64,000 bases of DNA from NCBI RefSeq assembly GCF_008704855.1, contig NZ_CP023691.1:4774001-4838000 (forward strand), read 5' to 3'. Positions within the stretch are counted from its first letter, which is position 1. Each line of letters opens with the position of its first letter. The DNA comes from Streptomyces platensis. Its GTDB lineage: Bacteria; Actinomycetota; Actinomycetes; Streptomycetales; Streptomycetaceae. The notes beneath the pieces are model-generated. The model was not told where the DNA came from and did not search any database. It worked only from the letters and a program-made list of their open reading frames with translations. Shown piece by piece: positions 8,435 through 15,116 of this stretch. The position numbers and the translations under genes are program-made.

Positions 8435-8533
8435 TCGTTGTTTGAGAACTGAAGAGTGATCGTGCGGGGCTGACGCGAGAGCGGCGGTCGCGGTAGGTGC
8501 CTAGGGCGAGGGTCCGGGGGCAAACCGCCGTGA
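8435..8533 (+). ncRNA. rRNA-leader-like 5' leader of the transfer operon (candidate antitermination RNA)
   Basis: About 110 nt downstream of the promoter lies GTTGTTTGAGAACTG (8437-8451), which matches from memory the conserved boxA-containing segment before 23S rRNA in actinobacterial rrn operons. Downstream, AGGTGCCTAGGGCGAGG and GCCGTGATGGACGACGG echo the order of the mature 23S 5' end (GGATGCCTTGGCA...CGATGAAGGACG). No start codon with a good ribosome site fits here. I infer a leader that recruits Nus factors so that the long untranslated leader and the long operon are not terminated early. Unproven. Confidence 0.45.
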
Positions 8534-9024
8534 TGGACGACGGTCTCCTTCTAGCGCTCGGCAGGCGGTAGGAGCAGTACAGCGGGGCCCCAACGCACGT
8601 GGCGAGATGAGACAGATCGCCCCCGAGACGACCGGGTGATGTCGTCGGCGGCACCACATGCCACTGCACCGGCCCTGGAGAACACCCGTTGGGTGCCACC
8701 CCGTGCAGCCGCCCTGCTGGCGTCAGAGCAGTGACGATGACGCGCCCGATTTTCCCGGCTCGGGACCGATGCTCCGTGGCAACGGCGCATCGGTGAAGCC
8801 GCATCCCTGCTGATCGTGGGAGGTCGGTGTGACCCGACGACATACCTGGGCGCCGTCCTGATGGACCGGCCGGCGGCGCCTGCATGAGATCCGGTCCGCT
8901 TCTACCTGGTTCCGCCGCACTTGATGCGGCGGCCGGTTGCCTCCTCCGCCCGTCCCGCGCTCTGCGCGCTGTACGGGCGGGGCTGAGGGGAGCCGGAAAG
9001 CCCGGCCCCGAGAGGGGGAGTTCG
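8534..9024. other. Rest of the long leader before the first transfer-operon gene
   Basis: No gene is supported: frames on both strands lack family resemblance. The region has short hairpins near 8920-8935 (GCCGCA...TGCGGC) and 8950-8985. If the promoter at 8318 is the main one, the leader is about 700 nt long, which is unusual. Confidence 0.4.
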
Positions 9025-9477
9025 ATGGAGATCGCTGCCGCCGTTGTCGCGGTCGTCGGCACCGTGCTGGGTGCTGGTGTCGTCGGTGTCCAGCAGTACT
9101 GCGCGGCCCGTTCACAGCGCCGTGAGGCCCTGCGGGACCGGGCCTTGAAGGCCCTGTGCGAGCTGAGCACCGCGCTGGCCGATCACCGCCGCGCGATGTG
9201 GGTGCGCGAGGACCTGCGGCTGTCCGGTGCGGCGCCGGCTGATGTGGCTGCCGCCCGTGAGGCCAGCCACGTCACCCGGTCCGCCGTCACCGCCCCGCAG
9301 GTCGCCCTGATGGCGCTGCTGCCGCAGGTCCGTGCCGAGGTGGACGCCGCTGTGCGCGCCACGTACGAGATGCGCGGAGCCTCGAATGCCGTCGTTCTGG
9401 CGGCCCGGCAGGAGTCGGCCGTCGATGCGGCCGGCTGCCTGGCCGGAACGGCGGCGCGCGTCCTGTCCCGTCCCTGA
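9025..9477 (+). CDS. KilB-like small membrane-anchored protein
   Basis: A 150-aa protein starting at an ATG behind GAGAGGGGGAG. Residues 1-23 are one hydrophobic helix (AAAVVAVVGTVLGAGVVGV), followed by a basic, Ala-rich helical region with the characteristic run ALADHRRAMWVREDLRLSG and ASHVTRSAVTAPQV. This run is seen in proteins called kilB in Streptomyces plasmids and AICEs. The molecular role is not known; its position as first gene of the operon suggests plasmid spread or copy control. The kil name is historical and does not prove toxicity. Confidence 0.65.
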   Translation: MEIAAAVVAVVGTVLGAGVVGVQQYCAARSQRREALRDRALKALCELSTALADHRRAMWVREDLRLSGAAPADVAAAREASHVTRSAVTAPQVALMALLPQVRAEVDAAVRATYEMRGASNAVVLAARQESAVDAAGCLAGTAARVLSRP

Positions 9478-9498
9478 TCCACCACCCCGTAAAGGCCT

Positions 9499-9530
9499 GC
9501 ACCCCCCGGAGTAGCCGCTCCGAGGGGTGC
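9499..9530 (+). terminator. Intercistronic hairpin after the kilB-like gene
   Basis: GCACCCC/GGGGTGC (9499-9505, 9524-9530) continues after short internal bulges into GGAG/CTCC around a TAGCCG loop. It probably acts as a processing or attenuation site, since the operon must continue. Confidence 0.5.
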
Positions 9531-9566
9531 TTCGGGCCGTCCCACTGTTGAAGGAGTACACGACCC

Positions 9567-9830
9567 ATGAAGACCATCGTTGCACTTCAGGCGGTTGTTA
9601 CCGCCAACCCGCCCGTCGGCGGCCCGACGGCCGCGGAGCTGGAGGCGATCGAGGCGGAGATGCCGGTCATCTCGGCCGAGGTCGAGCTGCTGGACGTACA
9701 GATCAGCGTGCTGGACCGGCCGATCACAGAGGTGGACGCGCGGCGGCTGCGCCGGGCCCGGCGCAAGGTGCTGGCGGCCCGCCGGGATCTGCTCAACCGC
9801 AACTCCATGCAGACCGGCGGTGCGGCATGA
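9567..9830 (+). CDS. DUF6284-like small protein
   Basis: An 87-aa protein with MKTIVALQAVV, AELEAIEAEMPVISAEVELLDVQISVLDRP and RRLRRARRKVLAARRDLLNR. This pattern recurs in small proteins of Streptomyces AICEs that I recall as DUF6284. Two predicted helices with many charged residues suggest a helical hairpin; no catalytic motif is seen. Ribosome site GAAGGAG lies 10 bp upstream. Its stop overlaps the next start (ATGA), so it is translationally coupled to the following gene. Confidence 0.65.
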   Translation: MKTIVALQAVVTANPPVGGPTAAELEAIEAEMPVISAEVELLDVQISVLDRPITEVDARRLRRARRKVLAARRDLLNRNSMQTGGAA

Positions 9831-10201
9831 GCGAGTCCTTGGCCCCTGCCACACGCATGCAGGCCGCGTCCGAAGCCGTGCGCCAGCACAACCACGCCGC
9901 CTTGGCCGGCGGGTACGACAGCACGCTTGAGGTCAGCCGCGCCGTGATCTCCCTGGTGGAGATGTGCAGGCGGTTGCTGGAGGCGACCGAGCACATGGAC
10001 CGGCGTGTGCACCGCGATCTGGCGGCAGGAGTGCTCGCCCCGGATGACGGGACGAGGCCCGAGGAACACGCGCATGGTGCCGGGGTGGCGCTCCTGGATG
10101 CGCGTCTGGCCCTGTCTGAACTGCTCGGCCAACTCCAGGTGGCCAGCGGCCACCTGTGGCATCTGGGCATGGTCTTCGAGCCCGAGGAGGACGAGGCATG
10201 A
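9827..10201 (+). CDS. Hypothetical helical protein of the AICE operon
   Basis: A 124-aa protein with no recognised domain. It is mainly amphipathic helix (AASEAVRQHNHAALAGGY..., EVSRAVISLVEMCRRLLEATEHMDRRVHRDL...) and ends in an acidic tail EPEEDEA. It overlaps both neighbours by 4 bp (ATGA), so it belongs to one translational chain with the genes on either side. Such small helical proteins are common beside spd genes, but function is unknown. Confidence 0.6.
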   Translation: MSESLAPATRMQAASEAVRQHNHAALAGGYDSTLEVSRAVISLVEMCRRLLEATEHMDRRVHRDLAAGVLAPDDGTRPEEHAHGAGVALLDARLALSELLGQLQVASGHLWHLGMVFEPEEDEA

Positions 10202-10704
10202 TCCGCATCATCACCCGCACCCGCCTGGTCACCCTCCAGCAGGAGGCCGACCAGGCCCACGCGCGTTCGCAGGAGGTGCAGGCGTCCGCAGATGCCGCCT
10301 ACGCCCGCCATGTACGCACTACCTGGAACCTGACCGCCGACGCGGAGGCCGCCGAGCGTAAGGCCGAGGCGAACCGAGCCGACGCGGCGATTGTCCGGGA
10401 GATCCTGGAGCGCACGGAGGACCAGCTCGCCGACGCGCGTGCGACGGTGACTGAGCAGGCCGCGCGGATCGACACGCTGAGCGGCGACCTGGACGCCATG
10501 GCCAGGGCTGTGGTGCTGCTGCACTACGGGCAGCTCCACAGCGTCCATCGCGACGAGGCGGCGGCCAAGCGGCACGCGGCCTCCTTCGGCATCGACCCGG
10601 ACGGCTGGGGCATGGCCCCCAGCGACCGTCCGGTTGTGGAGTCGGACTGGCGCATCTCGCCGCTGAGCAAGTGGGCGGTCGCGGACGGCGGTGATGCCGG
10701 ATGA
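10198..10704 (+). CDS. Coiled-coil protein of the AICE operon
   Basis: A 168-aa protein. The start at 10198 overlaps the preceding stop. Residues 10-105 are almost entirely heptad-like coiled coil (LQQEADQAHARSQEVQASADAAY... AERKAEANRADAAIVREILERTEDQLADARATVTEQAARIDTLSGDLDAMA). The C-terminus is a short mixed segment ending SKWAVADGGDAG. It overlaps the DUF2637 protein start by 4 bp. That protein also carries a long coiled coil, so the two may interact; this is inference. I know no family name. Confidence 0.65.
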   Translation: MIRIITRTRLVTLQQEADQAHARSQEVQASADAAYARHVRTTWNLTADAEAAERKAEANRADAAIVREILERTEDQLADARATVTEQAARIDTLSGDLDAMARAVVLLHYGQLHSVHRDEAAAKRHAASFGIDPDGWGMAPSDRPVVESDWRISPLSKWAVADGGDAG

Positions 10705-12437
10705 TCCCGAGCCTCTCCCAACTCCTGCCCGACGAGCCCGGTTGGCTGTCCTGGGCCGCGCCACTGGCCACCGTACTGATTGCGGTGGCCGTGACGCTGT
10801 GGGGCGTGCGGCGGCTGCGCGGTTCGGCGTGGCTGGCCGGCATCGGCCCGCAGGCCATCGTGGCGCTCGGCGGTGTCGCCGTCAGCGTCTACGGCCTGTG
10901 GGGCTTTGCCACCGAGACCGTCCACCTGCCCAAACTCCTCGCGGTCGCGTTCATCTCGGTGTTCGACGCGGCGGAGATGACGCTGCTGGTGATGCTCTAC
11001 CGCACCGCCGACCCCCAGGTCGGCTGGACGCGAGAGCTGCACCTCATGCACCGCACCGCCTGGACCCTGGTCGGCTTCTCCGGCGCGATGAACGCCGTCC
11101 ACGCCCCGAACTGGTGGGCCCGCCCGGTGCTCGCCGCGGTGCCGGCACTGGCCGCGTGGCTGATCGAACTCCAGCTGCGCAGCAAGCTCCACGTGCCCAG
11201 CCGGGATGAGGAGGACGACGTCCGGCCGGGGCCTGCTCGGCTGGTGGCGCTGCTGTGGCAGCACGCCTGGTCCGGCCTGTTCGCCCTGCTGGGCCTGGAC
11301 GCCCGCACCTCCTCGTCCGCCATTGCGCGCGCTGCCCTGGCGCAGCGTGCGGCACTGCGGGTCTACCGGCTGCGGCTGGCCCTGGAGGCCGGTGCGCCTG
11401 CTGGTCGTCCTCGGGCGGCGCGGCGGGTGGAGCGTCGGCGGGAGAAGCTGCGGGGCCGGGCCCAAAAGGCCCTGGACCGTGCGGACGTGGCGACCGACCC
11501 GGGGCAGTCGCTGGCGCTGGTGCGGCGGCTGGCCGCCCTGACCCGCGCGGAGGAAGTCGCGCGCCTGAATTACTCCGACACCACGGCTGTCCTGGCGCTG
11601 ATCGAGGACCTGGCGGTGACGCCGGGCGCGCAGCGCCTCGAATCCTCCGCACTGGCGAAGGAAGCTGAGGACGCGCGGCAGCGCGCGGAAGACGCGCGGA
11701 AGGAAGCCGACGACGCGCGGCAGGAGGCGGAGGGCGCGCGGCAGCGCGCAGAAGAGGCCCTGACCGCCGCGCGGGAGGAGCTGGCCCGCGTGGAAGAGGC
11801 GCGCGATGCGGCCCTGGAGGACGAGTCCGGGGTGGCCGAGCAGGCGCGCGGTGCGCGGCAGCGCGCGGAAGACGCGCGGAAGGCCGAGCAGGCCGCGCGG
11901 CAGCGCGCGGCAGAGGTCCTCAAGACCGCGCAGGCCGACGCCGAGCGGCTGCGGACCGAGGCCGCTGCGGGCCTGGAAGAGGTCCGCGGAGCCATCACCG
12001 AGCAGCAGGAGGTCCTGTCCTCCCTCACCCGCCAAGCGCAGCAGGCCCGCGACGAGACCAGCGGCCGGCAGGAGGAGTTGGCGCAGGTCAGCCGGGACAT
12101 CGAGGAAGCCACGCTGATCCGTGACCGGCTGCGCGGCGACCTGGCTGCCCTGCGCCCGCAGGCACCGGAAGGGGCCGTGTCGGGGGAGGGGCCGGTGTGG
12201 AAGTCGCCCGCCAAGCAGGAAGGCTGGCAGCACTACCTTCACACCCTCGACGCGACCCAGGGCCGGGTTGAGCCGACCGCTGCCGAGCTGGCCAAGCGCT
12301 TCGGCGTCAGCGACGGCAATGCCCGCAACTGGGTCCAGGAATTCCGTTCCGCGCGCGCCGCGCAGCTCGCCGCGCACCAGCCGCGCGCTGCCGCGCACCA
12401 CGCCGTTAACGGCAGCGCCCCGGCCGCCATCTCCTGA
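10701..12437 (+). CDS. DUF2637 membrane protein with long coiled coil and C-terminal helix-turn-helix
   Basis: A 578-aa protein. Residues 16-155 are a four-helix membrane region of the DUF2637 type (AVAVTLWGVRRL, VALGGVAVSVYGLWGF, LLAVAFISVFDAAEMTLL, TAWTLVGFSGAMNAVHA). Residues 315-485 are a nearly unbroken coiled coil built from repeats of EDARQRA/EDARKEA, visible in DNA as repeated GCGCGGCAGCGCGCGGA blocks. Residues 525-548 look like a helix-turn-helix (TAAELAKRFGVSDGNARNWVQEF). DUF2637 proteins are usual members of Streptomyces plasmid spread loci. The layout suggests a membrane anchor that holds element DNA at the membrane or pore through a flexible rod, perhaps during intramycelial spread. 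The function is inferred. Confidence 0.8.
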   Translation: MIPSLSQLLPDEPGWLSWAAPLATVLIAVAVTLWGVRRLRGSAWLAGIGPQAIVALGGVAVSVYGLWGFATETVHLPKLLAVAFISVFDAAEMTLLVMLYRTADPQVGWTRELHLMHRTAWTLVGFSGAMNAVHAPNWWARPVLAAVPALAAWLIELQLRSKLHVPSRDEEDDVRPGPARLVALLWQHAWSGLFALLGLDARTSSSAIARAALAQRAALRVYRLRLALEAGAPAGRPRAARRVERRREKLRGRAQKALDRADVATDPGQSLALVRRLAALTRAEEVARLNYSDTTAVLALIEDLAVTPGAQRLESSALAKEAEDARQRAEDARKEADDARQEAEGARQRAEEALTAAREELARVEEARDAALEDESGVAEQARGARQRAEDARKAEQAARQRAAEVLKTAQADAERLRTEAAAGLEEVRGAITEQQEVLSSLTRQAQQARDETSGRQEELAQVSRDIEEATLIRDRLRGDLAALRPQAPEGAVSGEGPVWKSPAKQEGWQHYLHTLDATQGRVEPTAAELAKRFGVSDGNARNWVQEFRSARAAQLAAHQPRAAAHHAVNGSAPAAIS

Positions 12438-12814
12438 TGCCAGGGCCTCGCTTCTGGGACCCCGACGGCACCACGTTCGGGGTCCCCACCTACCCGTGGC
12501 ACCTCGCCCCGGACGGTCTGGCCACCCGCGCGCAGCTGCGCGCGGCAGGACTGCGGCCGGGCGGGCAGGAGATCGCCGCGCAGATCCTGTGGCGCTCGCG
12601 CCGCGTACGCGGCGGCATCCGCGCCGCCTACCTCTACCGCACCGACCACGCAAAGCCCGTCCGGCCCATGACGCCGGCGAAGTGGGCGGCCATCGACGCG
12701 GCGCTCGCCGCCCGCCGCACCTGCCCCGTCTGCGGCTTGGACCGCGGCTACACCATCCCCACCTCGCTCGGCGTCTGCGTGACCTGCGCAGACGCCCCCG
12801 CATTCGCCACCTGA
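12437..12814 (+). CDS. Small zinc-binding protein (RRQRL-type) of AICEs
   Basis: A 125-aa protein that starts in the TGATG overlap with the upstream stop. The front part (GVPTYPWHLAPDGLATRAQLRAAGLRPGGQEIAAQILW) matches small actinobacterial proteins I recall as RRQRL-motif zinc-binding; here the motif reads TRAQLR. The C-terminus has two CxxC knuckles, CPVCG and CVTC, about 20 residues apart, fit for one zinc ion. It may bind nucleic acid or mediate protein contacts; no enzyme motif is seen. Confidence 0.7.
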   Translation: MPGPRFWDPDGTTFGVPTYPWHLAPDGLATRAQLRAAGLRPGGQEIAAQILWRSRRVRGGIRAAYLYRTDHAKPVRPMTPAKWAAIDAALAARRTCPVCGLDRGYTIPTSLGVCVTCADAPAFAT

Positions 12815-12845
12815 CTACCTCGGCCCTGATCTGGGCCGTTCGTAC

Positions 12846-12886
12846 GGCGCCCCCGGCCCGCTTTCCAGGGCCCGGCCGGGGGCGCC
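12846..12886 (+). terminator. Intercistronic GC hairpin before the Spd-like gene
   Basis: An 11-bp perfect stem, GGCGCCCCCGG (12846-12856) with CCGGGGGCGCC (12876-12886), in the 103-bp gap between the zinc protein and the Spd-like gene. It may attenuate or process the transcript and so lower the level of the downstream genes. Confidence 0.6.
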
Positions 12887-12917
12887 GCTCTGACTCCTTG
12901 AGAGGAGCCCGTTCAGC

Positions 12918-15116
12918 ATGCCGGAAAACACCACCACGGCCGAGCAGGCCGAGGAGATCACCGCCGCCGCACCCGCTGCGGACGACACCGAGCTCCTGCC
13001 GCACCAGGAGGCAGGCGGACACGTGCTGAACCTGCCTGCCCCCGGCCCGTCCGACGACGAGCCGAGCCCGCCGGACGACGACGGGCCGGAGGAAGAGGAA
13101 GAACAGGAGGAAAGCCCCGAAGGGGGTCTGCCGGCGGCGCCGCTGCTGGCCAATGCCGTGAACCTGTCCACGGTCGGGGTGTGCGGGGCCTTGAGCACCA
13201 TGGGCCCGGTGGGCGCACTGGTGGCCAGCGGGTTGGCGGCGGCCGGTGTCGGCGCCCTCGGCATCGCCACGGTCCGCTCCACGCGCAGCACCGCTCAGCG
13301 CCGGGCCGCGGCGGCAACCACGACCAGCGCCGGACGCGCCGGACGCGCCGGACGGGCGTCCCGGGCCGGTGCTGCCGGGGGCCGTGGCGGGTCCGCGGGC
13401 CGTCGGATGCGTTCCGGTGCGGCTGCGGGCGGGCGTGCTGGACACGGTGGCGGCCGGGGTGGACTGTTCGGCCGCCGCGGCGCGGGCGCTGGTTCGAGCG
13501 GTCTGGGTGCAGTGCGCGGCAGTTCACAGCGCCAGAGCGCAGCGGCTGGCGGTCCGGGCCGGGGAGGAGCTGCGGCTGGTCGCGGCGCGTCGGGGCTTGG
13601 CTCCGTCGGCCTCAGCAAGCTCCCCACCAAGACCTCCGGTGTGGGCGCAAACTCGCGTGACGGACGGGCAGGTTCGTTCTCCGGCGGGGCTGGGCGCGGT
13701 TCGCGTCGGGGTCCCGCGCAGGGCGGCGGCCGCCATGGCGCCGCGGGCACAGGCGGCGCATTCGGCAGTGGCCGACGCGGGAAGTCGGCGGCCGGAGCGT
13801 CCAGCAGCGGCGCTGGTGCCGGGTCTGCGGGCCGGTCGCATGGACGGGGTCGGGAGACGGTGGCTGCCGCGCAGGGCCGCGCCGCCCGGCTGGCGGCGTC
13901 TGCCGGGGAGCGGCTGGCCCGGTGGCGGGAGCGGGCCGGAACGTGGTTTCGGGCGTGGGGTGCGAAGGCGTGGGCCTGGGCGAAGTCGAAGCTCGGCTGG
14001 GCCTGGGGTGCCACGAAGGGGTTGCGGCGCCGGGGCTATGCCCGCCTGCGGCACTACCTGCGGCTGGCGGCCGCAGCGTTCTTCGCCACGGTCGCCGCCC
14101 TCGCGGTGATGCCGGCCTCGCTGTTCGTCGGGGCGTTCGCGAACATCCCCGCCGTGGTCAACAAGCGGTTCCGGTTCACCAATGCCGGGATGTCGTGGCC
14201 GGGGCGGGTGGCGCGCAAGGTCTTCGGCAAGCTCGCCGACGCCTCCCGCCGCCGCCTGAACGCCCAACTGGCCGACATGGCCACCCCAATCACCTCCGAC
14301 GCCGAGCACGTCGGTCACGTCTGCGACGACCCCGGCGCCACCAACGGGCCGGTTACCGAGGAACCCACAACGAGGGGAGAGCACGTGAGCGTCTTCGCCA
14401 CCAGCGCGGAGGAGGTCGCCAACGCCTACGCCGCCTACGACCCGCCCGCCATGGCCGCGGTCGCGGCGGAGTACAAGGGCCTGCCGGACGCCATCCGCTT
14501 CGTGAATGACGCGGTGATGGCGCTGGCGGAGAACTCCGCGACCATCTACCCGATGGACCCGGCGATGGCCGAGGGCGTCAGCCAGGTCTCTCAGGTCCTG
14601 GAGGCCACCGCCGCCTACGCCGACGACATCGAACCGACCTTCCGCCAGGTGCACGAGCACGACGTGATGCGGCTGGAGAATCCGCGGGTCAACGAGCACT
14701 GGTGGAACGTCGGCGGCATCGACGGCGACGGCGCCCTGTGGGCCACCGCGTCAGTCCTGGCCACCGCCGCCGAGGAAGTCCGCGGCGTCTACCAGTCCTG
14801 GTCCCCCGAAGGCATGGGCGACAGCGCCGCCATGGCTGTCGGCGCCGAGTACGAGGGCCTGCCCGTGGGCCTTGAGCACCTCGCCGATGCGGTCACCTCG
14901 CTGGCCACGCGGTCCGCGGACACCTACCCGGTCGACCCGTGCATCGCCGAGATGGTCGCCGACGTCGTCCACGGCCTGCGCAAGGCCATCTCCGCCGCGA
15001 TGGAGCTCCAGCCGGCCTTCCGCCGCCTGCACTCCGAGGAGATCGACCACAACGAGAACCCCCGCAACGGCGAGCACATGTGGGCCGCACCCAAGAACGG
15101 AGGAGCCAGTGCCTGA
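12918..15116 (+). CDS. Large SpdB-like membrane protein with Gly/Arg-rich middle and a duplicated C-terminal domain
   Basis: A 732-aa protein starting behind AGAGGAG. Residues 40-70 are acidic (DDDGPEEEEEQEE); 82-118 form one or two hydrophobic helices; 125-315 are Gly/Arg/Ala-rich and disordered; 380-412 is a membrane segment (LRLAAAAFFATVAALAVMPASLFVGAF). The C-terminus is two tandem copies of a roughly 105-aa helical domain: about 490-600 (EYKGLPDAIRFVNDAVMALAENSATIYPMDP...NPRVNEHWW) and 605-722 (EYEGLPVGLEHLADAVTSLATRSADTYPVDP...NPRNGEHMW). Spd proteins support spread of transferred DNA through septal cross-walls. The last 8 bp overlap the tra start, so translation is coupled to the translocase and joint action is likely. 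Confidence 0.75.
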   Translation: MPENTTTAEQAEEITAAAPAADDTELLPHQEAGGHVLNLPAPGPSDDEPSPPDDDGPEEEEEQEESPEGGLPAAPLLANAVNLSTVGVCGALSTMGPVGALVASGLAAAGVGALGIATVRSTRSTAQRRAAAATTTSAGRAGRAGRASRAGAAGGRGGSAGRRMRSGAAAGGRAGHGGGRGGLFGRRGAGAGSSGLGAVRGSSQRQSAAAGGPGRGGAAAGRGASGLGSVGLSKLPTKTSGVGANSRDGRAGSFSGGAGRGSRRGPAQGGGRHGAAGTGGAFGSGRRGKSAAGASSSGAGAGSAGRSHGRGRETVAAAQGRAARLAASAGERLARWRERAGTWFRAWGAKAWAWAKSKLGWAWGATKGLRRRGYARLRHYLRLAAAAFFATVAALAVMPASLFVGAFANIPAVVNKRFRFTNAGMSWPGRVARKVFGKLADASRRRLNAQLADMATPITSDAEHVGHVCDDPGATNGPVTEEPTTRGEHVSVFATSAEEVANAYAAYDPPAMAAVAAEYKGLPDAIRFVNDAVMALAENSATIYPMDPAMAEGVSQVSQVLEATAAYADDIEPTFRQVHEHDVMRLENPRVNEHWWNVGGIDGDGALWATASVLATAAEEVRGVYQSWSPEGMGDSAAMAVGAEYEGLPVGLEHLADAVTSLATRSADTYPVDPCIAEMVADVVHGLRKAISAAMELQPAFRRLHSEEIDHNENPRNGEHMWAAPKNGGASA

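Noticed and set aside
8355..9170. Minus-strand open frame in the leader of the transfer operon
   Set aside because: Composition is random-like, it overlaps the kilB-like gene start in antisense, and no ribosome site is seen.
10524..13445. Minus-strand 973-codon open frame across the AICE operon
   Set aside because: It runs antisense through several coupled genes that have their own ribosome sites; composition is biased and no family fits.
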